Shown in pieces: positions 41,803-50,544 of a stretch of DNA of 64,000 bases. The DNA is from Bin5 sp009843665 (lineage in GTDB: Bacteria > Chloroflexota > Anaerolineae > Caldilineales > Caldilineaceae). The stretch lies in contig OZ244818.1 in assembly GCA_965220285.1 (NCBI GenBank), positions 5,580,001 through 5,644,000 of the forward strand. The letters run 5' to 3'. Within the stretch, counting starts at the first letter, position 1. Every line of letters begins with the position of its first letter. A program made the position numbers and the translations under genes. The notes below the pieces were generated by a model. That model worked only from the letters and a program-made list of their open reading frames with translations. It was not told the DNA's origin and did no database searches.

Positions 41803-42507
41803 TCATCCAACCCAGAAGGCCTTTTCGAGGTCGGTAAACTCTTCAGCCGGCCCCTGGAACTTGTTGCGGCCCAGCTCCAGAACGTAGACGTAGTCGGCGA
41901 TCTTGAGGGCGGAACGGATTTCCTGGTCCACGAGCAGGATGGTGAGTCCGTCGCGGTCGCGCAGGTCGACGAGCATCTGGTAGACCTCTTCGGAGAGCAG
42001 CTTGGCGAGGCCGGCGGTCGGCTCATCGACCAGGATCAGTTTCGGGTCGGTCATAAGGGTACGGCCGATTTCGACCATGCGTTGCATACCGCCAGAGAGC
42101 TCGCCGGCGTTGGAGCGGCGGCGCGGCGCCAGGTCGGGGAAGCGATCATAGTTTTCTTCGAGCTTGCGCTTGATGCGGCTCTTGTCGTTCTTGAAGGTCC
42201 ATGCGCCCAGCTCAAGGTTCTCCTCGACCGACATGAAGCGGAAGACGCCGGGTTGCTGGGGGATGTAGGATATGCCCATGTTAATGCGTTCGTGGGTGGG
42301 CACGTCGATGATGTCCTCGTCATCGAGGCGGATCTCTCCCTGATTAGGACGCAGAAAGCCGTAGATGGCTTTAAGCATGGTCGACTTGCCGACACCATTT
42401 GCGCCAAGGATGGTAGTTATCTTGCCGGCATCGGCCTGCATGGAGACGCCTTGCAGGATGTTCAGGTCGCGGTAGTAGCCTACGTACATATCATTGACTG
42501 CCAGCAT
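41803..42507 (-). CDS. livF: Branched-chain amino acid-type ABC ATPase LivF
   Basis: Second ATPase of a LivFGHM-type importer (234 aa). Walker A GANGVGKSTML (about residues 35-45), signature ELSGGMQRMVEIGRTLM (about 135), Walker B LILVDEPTAGL, then the switch region LLVDQEI, where the usual H-loop His position reads Asp-Gln as in most LivF proteins. It also has the LivF marker YIPQQPGVFRFMSVEENLELG. The ATG overlaps the livG stop (TAATG), so translation is coupled. The true substrate may be any amino acid, amide or urea class taken by this family. Confidence 0.92.
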   Translation of the reverse strand: MLAVNDMYVGYYRDLNILQGVSMQADAGKITTILGANGVGKSTMLKAIYGFLRPNQGEIRLDDEDIIDVPTHERINMGISYIPQQPGVFRFMSVEENLELGAWTFKNDKSRIKRKLEENYDRFPDLAPRRRSNAGELSGGMQRMVEIGRTLMTDPKLILVDEPTAGLAKLLSEEVYQMLVDLRDRDGLTILLVDQEIRSALKIADYVYVLELGRNKFQGPAEEFTDLEKAFWVG

Positions 42508-43232
42508 TACTCTTCGTCCTCGCCCAGGTAGGCCGCTTTCACCATGGGATCTTCCCGGACCAGCTCCGGGTCGCCGTCGGCGATCAGGTCACCATAGTTC
42601 AGTACAAGCAGGCGGCGGCTCAAGGTAAAGATGGTGTCCATGTCGTGGCTGATTATGATGAAAGCCTTGCCTTGCGCATTTGTCTCAGTGATGTAGCGGT
42701 AGATCACCTCCATCAGGCGAGGGTGAACGCCTGCAAAGGGTTCATCCAGAATGATCATCTGGGGATCAAGCATGAGGAGGCGGCCCAGTTCCAGCAGTTT
42801 CTGCTGGCCGCCCGAGAGCGCGCGGGCGTATTCGTTGCGAAGGTGGCCGATAGTGAGGAACTCGAGGACCTCGTTTGCCTTTTCTTCAAAGTCACGCTGG
42901 CGGGCGGTCGCGCGCATTGCCATTGCGGGGATGAGCAGGTTTTCGAGCACTGTCATGCGACGAAAGGCCCGCGTGACCTGAAAGGTCCGTCCCAAGCCGG
43001 CCCTGGCAACGCCATAGGGCGGCCTGGTGTCGATTCTCTCGCCATTCATGTAGACAGTGCCACTGGAGGGCTTGAGGGCACCGTCGAGGATATTGGTGAG
43101 CGTAGTCTTGCCGGCACCGTTGGGGCCGATCAGGCCGATCAGCTCCGGACCTTCGACAGAGAAGGAGACGTCCTTGAGGACCTCCAGGCCGCCGAAGTTC
43201 TTGTAGATGTTGTTTGAGGTCAGTTTCAACAT
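42507..43232 (-). CDS. livG: Branched-chain amino acid-type ABC ATPase LivG
   Basis: First ATPase of the Liv-type importer (241 aa from the ATG at 43232). It begins MLKLTSNNIYKNFGGLEVLKDVSFSVEG, as LivG proteins do. Walker A GPNGAGKTTLTNIL, the LivG-specific GLGRTFQVTRAFRRMTVLENLL, signature ALSGGQQKLLELGRLLM, Walker B MIILDEPFAGVHP, and the H-loop in IISHDMD are all present. The ORF is open further upstream to 43316, but that would overlap livM. It lies 34 bases after livM and overlaps livF by one codon. Confidence 0.92.
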   Translation of the reverse strand: MLKLTSNNIYKNFGGLEVLKDVSFSVEGPELIGLIGPNGAGKTTLTNILDGALKPSSGTVYMNGERIDTRPPYGVARAGLGRTFQVTRAFRRMTVLENLLIPAMAMRATARQRDFEEKANEVLEFLTIGHLRNEYARALSGGQQKLLELGRLLMLDPQMIILDEPFAGVHPRLMEVIYRYITETNAQGKAFIIISHDMDTIFTLSRRLLVLNYGDLIADGDPELVREDPMVKAAYLGEDEE

Positions 43233-43266
43233 TGTTGTATTCCGTACGGTGCCGCTAACTTGTGCT

Positions 43267-44556
43267 TTAGTCAGTTTTGGAAGCCGATTCTGACACTTCC
43301 TCCGACAGTTCCTCATCCTCCTCCGACAGTTCTTCCAACTCCTCGCCCAGTTCCTCGTCAGATTGCGCTCGGATTGAAACGGTCTCTGCGGCGACGCCGC
43401 CGCGACTGATCCTTTCCAAGATCGGGAATAGGAGGCCGTTGCGCTGGAAGCGCAAGGTCATCATGAGGAGGATTCCGAAGAAGACAAGGCGCCATAAGGT
43501 CATGTCGATGTGAATAGGCCCGATAGAGACGCTGGTGCGCAGGAGCTCCAGAACGAATGTGATAATGATGGCGCCGACCGATGCGGTGTAAATGTTCTCA
43601 AGTCCGCCGATGACGGCCATGGCGATCACCAGCGACATCTGCAAGATGATTAAGGTATTAGGTGTAATGATTCCGATGTAATGTCCCTGGAGTGCGCCGG
43701 CAGCGGCCGCCAACGTGCTCGTTATCACAAAGACAAGCACTTTGTAGCGGACAATGTTGACGCCAAGTGCGGCGGCGGCCTCTTCATCTTCTCGTATTGC
43801 ACGGATGAAGAGTCCGAACCTCGAACCGGCCAGCCAGGTCATGAGCGCCATGGCTAAGAGGAAGAGGAGCAACATGGCGTAGTAGGGAGGTATTTTGCTC
43901 GTTGACGTGAAGCCGGCGATACCGCCGGGGAAGAGGGGGACAAGCTCCAGCCCGCTCTGGCCCTCGGTGATGGGAATCTCGGCGCTGATGGCTGCGCGCA
44001 GGATTTCGGAAAAGCCGATGGTAAAGAGGGCCAGATAGGTACTACGGAGACGGAGGACGAGCCAACCGACCAGCAAGCCAAAGATGGCGCCCATAACCAA
44101 CCCCATGGCGACGCTGGCCCAGACCGGCGGAAATACAATCAGCGTGCCGGCAGGCAAAGTCTCGGCTTTGGCCATGTCGAGACAGGACTCGTCGATGGTA
44201 CCGACGCGGCGGATGTTCAGAATCACCAGCCACCAGTTGCCGAACAAAGGCAGATCGGTACACAGCTCGGAGGGAGCGGTTGTAAAGCGGATGAACTTTC
44301 CGATAAGACCGGAAGTGTAGCCCCCGATTGCCATAAAGGCCATATGGCCGAAGGAAAACTGCCCCGCGTATCCTGCCAAGAGAGACCAACTTGAGGCCAG
44401 AATAGCGTAGAAAAAGGCTGTAATGGCCAGATGCATGAAGTAGCTGCTAAGAACAAGGGGCCCAAGGCCACCCAGTTCTGAAGAGGCCAGTGGGATCAGA
44501 AACAGAATGATGAGGGCGACCGTCCCTGAGGCGCGATAGAGTGCTGTTGGGTTCAT
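43267..44556 (-). CDS. livM: LivM-type permease with loop insertion and acidic tail
   Basis: Membrane subunit of the Liv-type importer (429 aa, about 100 longer than usual). Family motifs SLLAGYAGQFSFGHMAFMAIGGYTSGL, LRSTYLALFTIGFSEILRA and FIRAIREDEEAAAALGVNIVRYKVLVFV (ATPase coupling loop) are present. Two additions stand out. A periplasmic insert of about 45 residues (SELCTDLPLF...GTIDESCLDMAKAE) carries two cysteines. A C-terminal tail of about 30 residues is almost all Glu, Ser, Asp and Leu (EELGEELEELSEEDEELSEE). The ATG overlaps the livH stop (ATGA). Confidence 0.9.
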   Translation of the reverse strand: MNPTALYRASGTVALIILFLIPLASSELGGLGPLVLSSYFMHLAITAFFYAILASSWSLLAGYAGQFSFGHMAFMAIGGYTSGLIGKFIRFTTAPSELCTDLPLFGNWWLVILNIRRVGTIDESCLDMAKAETLPAGTLIVFPPVWASVAMGLVMGAIFGLLVGWLVLRLRSTYLALFTIGFSEILRAAISAEIPITEGQSGLELVPLFPGGIAGFTSTSKIPPYYAMLLLFLLAMALMTWLAGSRFGLFIRAIREDEEAAAALGVNIVRYKVLVFVITSTLAAAAGALQGHYIGIITPNTLIILQMSLVIAMAVIGGLENIYTASVGAIIITFVLELLRTSVSIGPIHIDMTLWRLVFFGILLMMTLRFQRNGLLFPILERISRGGVAAETVSIRAQSDEELGEELEELSEEDEELSEEVSESASKTD

Positions 44557-45794
44557 AGCTCGCGTCCAAAGAGTCCGGTCGGCTTGAGCAGGAGAACCAA
44601 GGTCAGGATCACCATTCCGTAGGCGGGGATATAGGCGGCCGCCCGGGTGGCGTCCGGAATGCAACCGGTGCCTGCGGCTTCGACCAGTCCGACGATCAGA
44701 CCGCCCAGGAAGGCGCCGGGCAGACTCCCCATGCCGCCAAGCACGATGATTACGAATGAGCGTGCGGCTGCGGGGATACCCACCTGCGGCAGCCAGGAAA
44801 AGACCTGGACAAGAGAGGCACCTGACAGGCCTGCGAGCATGGCGCCCATGCTGAAGGCGAGCGTGTTCATCGAGTCCGGATTGATTCCGGTGACGGCTGC
44901 GGCCTGTCTGTCCTGACTCACGGCTCTGAGGGCTTTGCCCACCCAGGTCCGGTAGAGGAACCAGAGCAAGGCGGCCAGCATGAGCAGGGCAAGGACGGCG
45001 GCGGTGAAACGGGGGTTGGGGACCGAGATCGCGTCAAAGATTGTGACATTGCCGGGCGTCATTCTGAGCAGCGCGCCGGATTCGGCGGGCAGCTCCAGCC
45101 GGGGAAAGGGAAAGAAGCGCTGCGCCTTTACAGGCACTGCCGAGGTCAGCCCCTGGGTGAAGTACTGCAGGAAGAAGGCCAGTCCGAACGTTACAAGGAT
45201 GGCATATTCGGTCGGGCGTTCGATCTCGCCGCTGCCCATAGGGCGGAGGAAGATGCGTTCGAAAACGTAACCTATTGCAAAGGTGACGATACAGCTTGCC
45301 AGGATGGCCACAATCGGCGACACGCCTGGAATCCATTCGGCAGTCATGAAATAGGTAACCATGCCGCCGATCATATAGAACTCGCCGTGCGCAAAGCTTA
45401 CGACGCCCAAAATGGAAAATATCAGGGTGAGGCCCAAGGCCATCAGGCCGTAGATGACGCCGATTACGATGCCGTTAGCAAGTTGTGAGATTACAAAGCC
45501 GCCGTTTGCAACGCAGAGATTATCGGGATCAGCGAGGGCGAAGGCAACAATGAAGATGCCGACAACGATTGCAATGGCGATACCGATAAGCCGGCTGGTT
45601 ATTTTGGGCGTGGCGATCCAGAGGGGGACGAGGCTCAACGGACCAAGGGCCGCGCCGATCACGGCGCCGCCGAAGGATGCCTGGGAGATCTCAAGGTCTT
45701 TGCGGGCGTAGATGCGGGGTGTAACGACTCCGCCGAGAGCGCCCCAGAAAAGTATCCACAGAAGCGCCCAACCGAAGATCGCTGCGTTTTCCAT
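44553..45794 (-). CDS. livH: LivH-type permease with N-terminal membrane extension
   Basis: Membrane subunit of the Liv-type importer (413 aa; the family is usually near 290-300). The canonical core starts at about residue 103 with FVISQLANGIVIGVIYGLMALGLTLIFSILGVVSFAHGEFYMIGG. It contains the coupling loop FLYRTWVGKALRAVSQDRQAAAVTGINPDSM and ends FVIIVLGGMGSLPGAFLGGLIVGLVEA. The first 100 residues are an extra unit with three predicted helices (about 7-27, 40-60, 66-88). The extension is continuous with the core and has no alternative start with a good ribosome site that would remove it. A hairpin separates the gene from the receptor upstream. Confidence 0.9.
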   Translation of the reverse strand: MENAAIFGWALLWILFWGALGGVVTPRIYARKDLEISQASFGGAVIGAALGPLSLVPLWIATPKITSRLIGIAIAIVVGIFIVAFALADPDNLCVANGGFVISQLANGIVIGVIYGLMALGLTLIFSILGVVSFAHGEFYMIGGMVTYFMTAEWIPGVSPIVAILASCIVTFAIGYVFERIFLRPMGSGEIERPTEYAILVTFGLAFFLQYFTQGLTSAVPVKAQRFFPFPRLELPAESGALLRMTPGNVTIFDAISVPNPRFTAAVLALLMLAALLWFLYRTWVGKALRAVSQDRQAAAVTGINPDSMNTLAFSMGAMLAGLSGASLVQVFSWLPQVGIPAAARSFVIIVLGGMGSLPGAFLGGLIVGLVEAAGTGCIPDATRAAAYIPAYGMVILTLVLLLKPTGLFGREL

Positions 45795-45884
45795 GGTTCA
45801 GGTCCGAGCCTGGCGGGCAGTGGGATGGTTAGTCGTCAAGTAGCAAGGGAGGCACGTTCCGCTGCGGCAGAAGTGGGTAATCAA

Positions 45885-45935
45885 GGCGGATAGCCTGCAA
45901 GCCGGGGGAAAACTCGCATGGCCGGCTATCCGTCC
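45885..45935 (-). terminator. Intercistronic hairpin between receptor and livH
   Basis: GGCGGATAGCC (45885-45895) pairs with GGCTATCCGTCC (45924-45935) with one G-T pair and a 28-base loop. It lies in the 167-base gap after the receptor gene. Such hairpins often protect receptor mRNA or attenuate transcription into permease genes, which would give the excess of receptor that importers need. No U tract is present. Confidence 0.5.
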
Positions 45936-45961
45936 AAGAAAGTGTTCTTACGGTCAGCTCG

Positions 45962-47314
45962 TTATTCCTGACCGACAATGATCGGTGCGCCTGTCTGGTA
46001 GATCACCGGGTAGACGACGGTGGTTTCGGTGGCATCCTGCCCTTCAACCTGGTACTGCACGATGGTGATGGCGGGATCAGGGAACTGGTGCCACCACTTG
46101 GGGTCCACGCCGGCCAGTTCAGGCGTATTGCTGCGGTTGATGGGGAAGGTGATTGGACCGAGTGCGCCCATGTGGTTGATGTTCTCAAGGGCGTCGATTA
46201 TGTCGGCCGGGTCGGTGGAGCCGGAGTCCTCAATGGCCTGGGCGATCAGCATGATCGAGTCGTAGGAGGCCATGGCGTAGGACTCGATGTCGTCCTTGCC
46301 GGTGCGGGCCGAGTACTCGGTGACGAGGGCCTGGGCCACGTCGTTGTAGAGCTGCTGGGGCAGGCCGATGCGGCGCACGAAGCAGTGGTTGCCGTCGGGG
46401 ACGTTGGTCCAGAAGGCATCGCTAACGAGGGAGACCTGGTTGCACATGGTTGGCACGTTCTGCGGTCCGATACCGGCGTCGGCGGCTTGCTGGGTGAAGT
46501 TGTAGGAGGCTTCACCGGTTGCCAGGGTCACGATCATGTCAGGGCTTTCAGCCTTCACACGCTCGATGATGCCGGCGAAGTCCTGGGTGCCAATGTCAAC
46601 ACTGAAGGTGACGGAGGCGATTCCGGCGTCGTCGAGGAGCGCGGTCGTGTTTTCTGCTGCCGGGATACCGTAGTCGGTGTTCTCGGTGAGGATGACGACT
46701 TTGTCGAGCTTCATGCCGTTTTCGTCACGCAGCCACTGGATGAACTTGACATCGACTGCGGAGACTTCGGAGCTCAGCGGGGCGATGCGGAAAATCTCAT
46801 CGTACTGGACAGAGGTGATGGTGTCGTTCCAGGTTTCGGCAAAGACGATAGGAACGCCGTTGTCGCGGGCGACTTCCTTGGCCGCGACACCTACTGAGCT
46901 GTGGTAGCCGCCACCGATGCCGACGACGCCGTCCTGGTTGATGAGACGCTCAACGACGGCGGTGCCGCGTTCCGGCAGGCCTTCGGTGTCGACAATGATG
47001 AGCTCGACGGGCCTGCCCATGATGCCGCCGCGGGCGTTGAGCTCTTCGGCAGCGATCAACATGGCCTCGCGCATGGCCTCACCGCCGACGACCGCGCCGG
47101 GGGCGGAGAGTGGGGCGAGGGCGCCGATCTTGATCGGCTCCATCGACATGTCGTCGGCCTCCTCAGCCGGAGCCTCAGTTGGGGCGGCAGCAGCTTCTTC
47201 GGCTGCGGGTTCGGCCTCGCCGACGGTCTCCGCCTGGGGCGCGCAGGCGGCAAGCATGAGGGCGAGGATACTGAGTGAGATTGCGATCCAGATTAGAGTT
47301 CGCGATCGGTTCAT
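45962..47314 (-). CDS. Liv-type substrate-binding lipoprotein, paralogue 1
   Basis: Receptor of the branched-chain-amino-acid type importer (450 aa, Peripla_BP_6 fold). The ATG at 47314 follows AAGGAGA and starts a lipoprotein signal with lipobox LMLAAC. A spacer rich in Ala, Glu and Pro follows (AEPAAEEAAAAPTEAPAEE), then PIKIGALAPLSAPGAVVGGEAMREAMLIAAEELNARGGIMGRPVEL, the classic opening of the family. Ligand-contact regions GGYHSSVGVAAKEVA and TENTDYGIPAA are intact. It heads the livHMGF operon under its own promoter. A second, very similar receptor lies 742 bases upstream. Confidence 0.93.
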   Translation of the reverse strand: MNRSRTLIWIAISLSILALMLAACAPQAETVGEAEPAAEEAAAAPTEAPAEEADDMSMEPIKIGALAPLSAPGAVVGGEAMREAMLIAAEELNARGGIMGRPVELIIVDTEGLPERGTAVVERLINQDGVVGIGGGYHSSVGVAAKEVARDNGVPIVFAETWNDTITSVQYDEIFRIAPLSSEVSAVDVKFIQWLRDENGMKLDKVVILTENTDYGIPAAENTTALLDDAGIASVTFSVDIGTQDFAGIIERVKAESPDMIVTLATGEASYNFTQQAADAGIGPQNVPTMCNQVSLVSDAFWTNVPDGNHCFVRRIGLPQQLYNDVAQALVTEYSARTGKDDIESYAMASYDSIMLIAQAIEDSGSTDPADIIDALENINHMGALGPITFPINRSNTPELAGVDPKWWHQFPDPAITIVQYQVEGQDATETTVVYPVIYQTGAPIIVGQE

Positions 47315-47432
47315 TTTAGGGTTCTCCTTGCGTTTCAATAGGCTTCGGATTTGGGAAGCCAGTTTGCTGATAGTGATGCTAGTTAACGAGGGAAAGCGCA
47401 GGCACCAGGGGCAAAAGACATTTATCGAGACT

Positions 47433-47461
47433 ATTATGCAACAGCCTATATTCCATGTCAA
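47433..47461 (-). promoter_or_regulatory. Promoter for receptor 1 and livHMGF
   Basis: Minus strand: TTGACA (47456-47461), 17-base spacer, CATAAT (47433-47438, five of six). Transcription would start near 47426, about 112 bases before the receptor ATG. Confidence 0.65.
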
Positions 47462-47966
47462 TGGACACAGGAGTTTATTCCAGAGTAATCGGACCCATTT
47501 AGGGCGACTTGAGAAGCCATAAGAGGTCGTTTTGGTGGGTCGATCCTATTCCGTGTGAGGATGGGATCGATCCGCGAATTCGCGCGAAGGGTCGCGAAGA
47601 ACACCAAGGGCGAATAGGGTTGTCTTTGCGTGGAAGCACGGCCATTCGCGGATACTCAGTTTGCTCCTGTCATTGCTCGATAAAGTTGCCCGTATTCTTT
47701 TCTTGAACTGTCTACAAATGTATGCAAATGTATCCAAATGTCGCGCCAAAATCGTTTTTTTGGGCTCCTTTTGTGACCACTTCAACAGTTCCTCGCCGTA
47801 CTTGATTGGCATCAGAATGCACGTTTTTCGAATCTCATTATACCATGCATTTTTTCGATTTTGCTTGCTTTTTTCGATTGTGACACAAGACTGGGCTGGG
47901 AAGGGTCAGTGTGTAAGGGCGTGAAGGTGGTGGGTGAGATTGTATTTCAGCCAATGGTGAGGCACA

Positions 47967-47991
47967 GGGCAGGCACAAGGCCTGCCCCTGC
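47967..47991. repeat. REP-like palindrome
   Basis: GGGCAGGC-ACAAG-GCCTGCCC followed by CTGC. The first 22 bases are identical to 59199-59220. Located in the gap between the two receptor genes, just after the stop of paralogue 2. Confidence 0.7.
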
Positions 47992-48056
47992 AGGTGCGGT
48001 GAAAGAGATTGCGGTGGCGGCACGGTGGGCGGACGGAGGACGGTCACGATGTGGGG

Positions 48057-49403
48057 CTACTGGCCGACTACGATTGGATCGCCTGTTTGGTAGGTGTGGG
48101 GAAAGACAACGGTGGCGCCGACTGAGTCTTCGCCTTCCTGCTGGTATTGGACGACGGTGACGGCGGGGTCGGGGAACTGGTGCCACCACTTGGGGTCGAC
48201 GCCTGCGTCCTGGGGCGTGTTGCTGCTGTTGATGGGAAACGTGATTGTGCCGAGCGCGCCTTCGTAGGAGATTTCTTCGAGTGCGGCGATGATGTCATTT
48301 GGGTCGGTTGTCCCGGCTTCGGTAATGGCCTGGGCGATGATACGGACGGCGTCGTAGGCGGCGAATGCGTAGGACTCTGCTCCCTCTTTGCCGGTGCGGG
48401 CCTCGTATTCGGCGAGAAACTCAAGGGCAATGTCGTTGTACAGTTTGGGGGGCAGACCTATCCGGCGCACGAAGCAGTAGTTTCCGTCGGGAACGTTCCT
48501 CCAGAAGGAGTCGCTTTCCAGGGCGACGTGCTCGCAGAGTGTGGGCAAGTCGTGCGGTCCAATGCCTGCGTCGGCACATTGCTGGGCGAAGTTGTAGGAG
48601 GCCTCGCCGGTGGCCAGCGACATGATGAAGTCGGGTTCTTCGGCCTTAATGCGCTCGATGATACCCGCGAAGTCCTGGGTGCCGATGTCCACGCCGAAGG
48701 TGACCGGTTCGATCCCGGCTTCCTCGAGGAGCGTTGAGGTATCTGCGGCGGCGGGAATGCCGTAGTCGGTGTTTTCGGTCAGTATCACCACTTTGTCCAG
48801 CTGAATGCCGGCCTCGTCGCGCAACCACTGGATGAACTTCACGTCGACGGCGGAGACTTCCGAGCTCAGTGGGGCGATACGAAACACCTGAGGATACTGC
48901 ACGCTGGTAATGGTGTCGTTCCAGGTATTGGCGAGAACGATGGGAATGTTGTTGTCGTGGGCGACCTCCTTGGCGACGACTCCAACGGAGCTGTGGTAGC
49001 CGCCGGCGATGGCTACGACACCGTCCTGACTGATCAGCCTTTCGGTGACGGCTGCACCGCGCTCCGGCAGGCCCTCGCTGTCAACGACGATCAACTCGAC
49101 TGGGCGTCCCAGAAGGCCGCCGCCGGCATTGATCTTTTCGGCGGCGATGAGCATGGCGTCGCGCATGGCTTCGCCACCAACGACGGAACCCGGGGCGGAC
49201 AGAGGGAACAGGGCCCCAATTCGTATTGGGTCTCCTGCAGGCTGTTGTGATCCGGTTTCCGGCTTCGAATCTTTAGATTCCGAAACCAGTGCTTCGGACT
49301 GCATCGCGTCCGAAGGGGCTGAAGCCGGCCCGCATCCTGCGATAGCGAGCGCTATGAGGGCCACTGCAAATGCGCGAAAAACTTTGTCTTGGATGAAGAT
49401 CAC
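48057..49403 (-). CDS. Liv-type substrate-binding lipoprotein, paralogue 2
   Basis: A second receptor of the same family (448 aa), by eye about three-quarters identical to paralogue 1 across the mature domain (both have GGYHSSVGV, NTWNDTITSVQY or ETWNDTITSVQY, WLRDE, TENTDYGIPAA, GTQDFAGIIER, DPKWWHQFPDPA). The start is a GTG at 49403 after a CCGGAGAA Shine-Dalgarno, giving a signal peptide with lipobox AIAGC. The frame is open to 49610 but the longer form lacks a signal. The spacer after the lipid Cys is different (Ser/Asp/Glu-rich) from paralogue 1. It probably serves the same permease with altered specificity. Confidence 0.92.
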   Translation of the reverse strand: MIFIQDKVFRAFAVALIALAIAGCGPASAPSDAMQSEALVSESKDSKPETGSQQPAGDPIRIGALFPLSAPGSVVGGEAMRDAMLIAAEKINAGGGLLGRPVELIVVDSEGLPERGAAVTERLISQDGVVAIAGGYHSSVGVVAKEVAHDNNIPIVLANTWNDTITSVQYPQVFRIAPLSSEVSAVDVKFIQWLRDEAGIQLDKVVILTENTDYGIPAAADTSTLLEEAGIEPVTFGVDIGTQDFAGIIERIKAEEPDFIMSLATGEASYNFAQQCADAGIGPHDLPTLCEHVALESDSFWRNVPDGNYCFVRRIGLPPKLYNDIALEFLAEYEARTGKEGAESYAFAAYDAVRIIAQAITEAGTTDPNDIIAALEEISYEGALGTITFPINSSNTPQDAGVDPKWWHQFPDPAVTVVQYQQEGEDSVGATVVFPHTYQTGDPIVVGQ

Positions 49404-49480
49404 TCTAGATTCTCCGGTTTTGGGACTAAATGGCCAGTGTGTAGGGTACAGTAACGTGTGTTGTTGGGGAATAGCAGTTC

Positions 49481-50422
49481 CTAGTAGTTGACGTCCTCTT
49501 GATCTGCTTCCTTCAGTTCGTCTGCGGGACATGTTTTTTCCGTACCGTATTTGGGCATGCGACTCAAGATCAGCCGGTCGCGGAGCGAAGTAGGTAGACT
49601 TTCGATCCAACTTCGAATGAGAGCATCGCGTCCAACCAGATAGCGTGCTTTGGGTTTAGCCACAGTCAATGCAGTTTCCACCGTGCGCGCGACTTCGTCA
49701 GCTCCGACGCCTTTGGGTTTCTCCAGTGACTCAGCCATTTTGTCGAGCAGGGGTCCGTATTTTTCAAAGGCATTGGGCGGGTATTTGCGGAGTTCACTGT
49801 CCACATAGGCGCGCGCCTTGTTCCAAATCTCAGTCTTGATGGCACCCGGCTGAACCGACACGACTTCGATTCCCCAGGGTTTCAGCTCGAGCCTCATGCC
49901 GTCGGTAAGGGCCTCGAGCGCAAACTTGGAGGCGCAGTAGGGGGAGAGGAGCGGTGTCGAACTGAAACCGGCAATTGAGCTGATCATCACTATGCGGCCG
50001 CGAGCCCTCCTAAGCATAGGAATCAGGTGCCTGGAAACGGTAAGGGGCGCGATCGTGTTTGTTTCGAAAACCCGGCGCAGCTCCTCCGGGTCAAGGTATT
50101 CTACGAGGCCACCGGCTGCGATTCCTGCGTTATTGACCAGTGCGTGAAGTCCGTCACCGCCGACGTGTTCGCGTACCGTCCGCGCGGCGGCGGCAATCTG
50201 GTCGGGATCGGTTACATCGAGCAGGATTGTGCTCAGCCTGGGGGAAGCATTGTCCGTCAGACGGAGGCCGTCGTCCTCGTTTCGAACGGTGGCGAAGACC
50301 TGCCAGCCGGCGCGGTCCAGCCAGAGAGCGCAGGCGCGGCCGATCCCGCTGGAGGCCCCGGTAATCATGACGGACCTAGGCCGCAGGCTACTGTTGTCCT
50401 CTAAATCGCTTTCAGCTGCCAT
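49481..50422 (-). CDS. SDR family oxidoreductase
   Basis: Classical short-chain dehydrogenase/reductase (313 aa, slightly long). The NAD(P)-binding motif is MITGASSGIGRACAL (TGxxxGxG); NNAG lies in ALVNNAGIAAGG; the catalytic Ser is in MISSIAGFSS, and Tyr and Lys are in YCASKFALEAL (YxxxK). After it comes the VQPGAIKTEIW segment. A polar C-terminal stretch (ADELKEADQEDV) extends beyond the usual length. It sits just upstream of receptor paralogue 2. The substrate is unknown. Confidence 0.9.
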   Translation of the reverse strand: MAAESDLEDNSSLRPRSVMITGASSGIGRACALWLDRAGWQVFATVRNEDDGLRLTDNASPRLSTILLDVTDPDQIAAAARTVREHVGGDGLHALVNNAGIAAGGLVEYLDPEELRRVFETNTIAPLTVSRHLIPMLRRARGRIVMISSIAGFSSTPLLSPYCASKFALEALTDGMRLELKPWGIEVVSVQPGAIKTEIWNKARAYVDSELRKYPPNAFEKYGPLLDKMAESLEKPKGVGADEVARTVETALTVAKPKARYLVGRDALIRSWIESLPTSLRDRLILSRMPKYGTEKTCPADELKEADQEDVNY

Positions 50423-50544
50423 AGGGATTCCCGTAAGGGATGGGGGGCTGCTAACGCTCCTGGTTTTTTCGTCTTGCCAGCCTGGGTCATAGTTTCGCCC
50501 TTTTCCAGCTTCCGCTCAAGCAGTTCGCGACCCACGGTTAGCGT

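Larger units (their letters stand above)
47315..48056. other. Intergenic region between the two Liv receptors
   Basis: 742 bases holding the promoter at 47433-47461 and a palindromic repeat at 47967-47991. Around 47560-47620 there is a GC-rich stretch with repeated CGCGAA units (near-palindromic CGCGAATTCGCGCG). An 88-codon open frame crosses 47546-47812 on the minus strand, but it has no ribosome site or family match. The segment 47690-47870 is notably AT-rich. Confidence 0.5.

Noticed and set aside
41787..42026. N-terminal extension of the aminotransferase frame through livF
   Set aside because: The extra 80 codons are Ser/Arg/Pro-rich out-of-frame translation of livF; the aminotransferase domain starts after 41786.
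46088..46897. Plus-strand open frame opposite Liv receptor 1, and similar ones opposite receptor 2 and livG
   Set aside because: Mirror frames of conserved receptors and ATPases; no ribosome sites or motifs.
47546..47812. 88-codon minus-strand ORF between the Liv receptors
   Set aside because: No Shine-Dalgarno, no family resemblance; its end falls in a CGCGAA-rich intergenic repeat-like stretch and its start is in AT-rich DNA. It could be tested by conservation but is not supported here.
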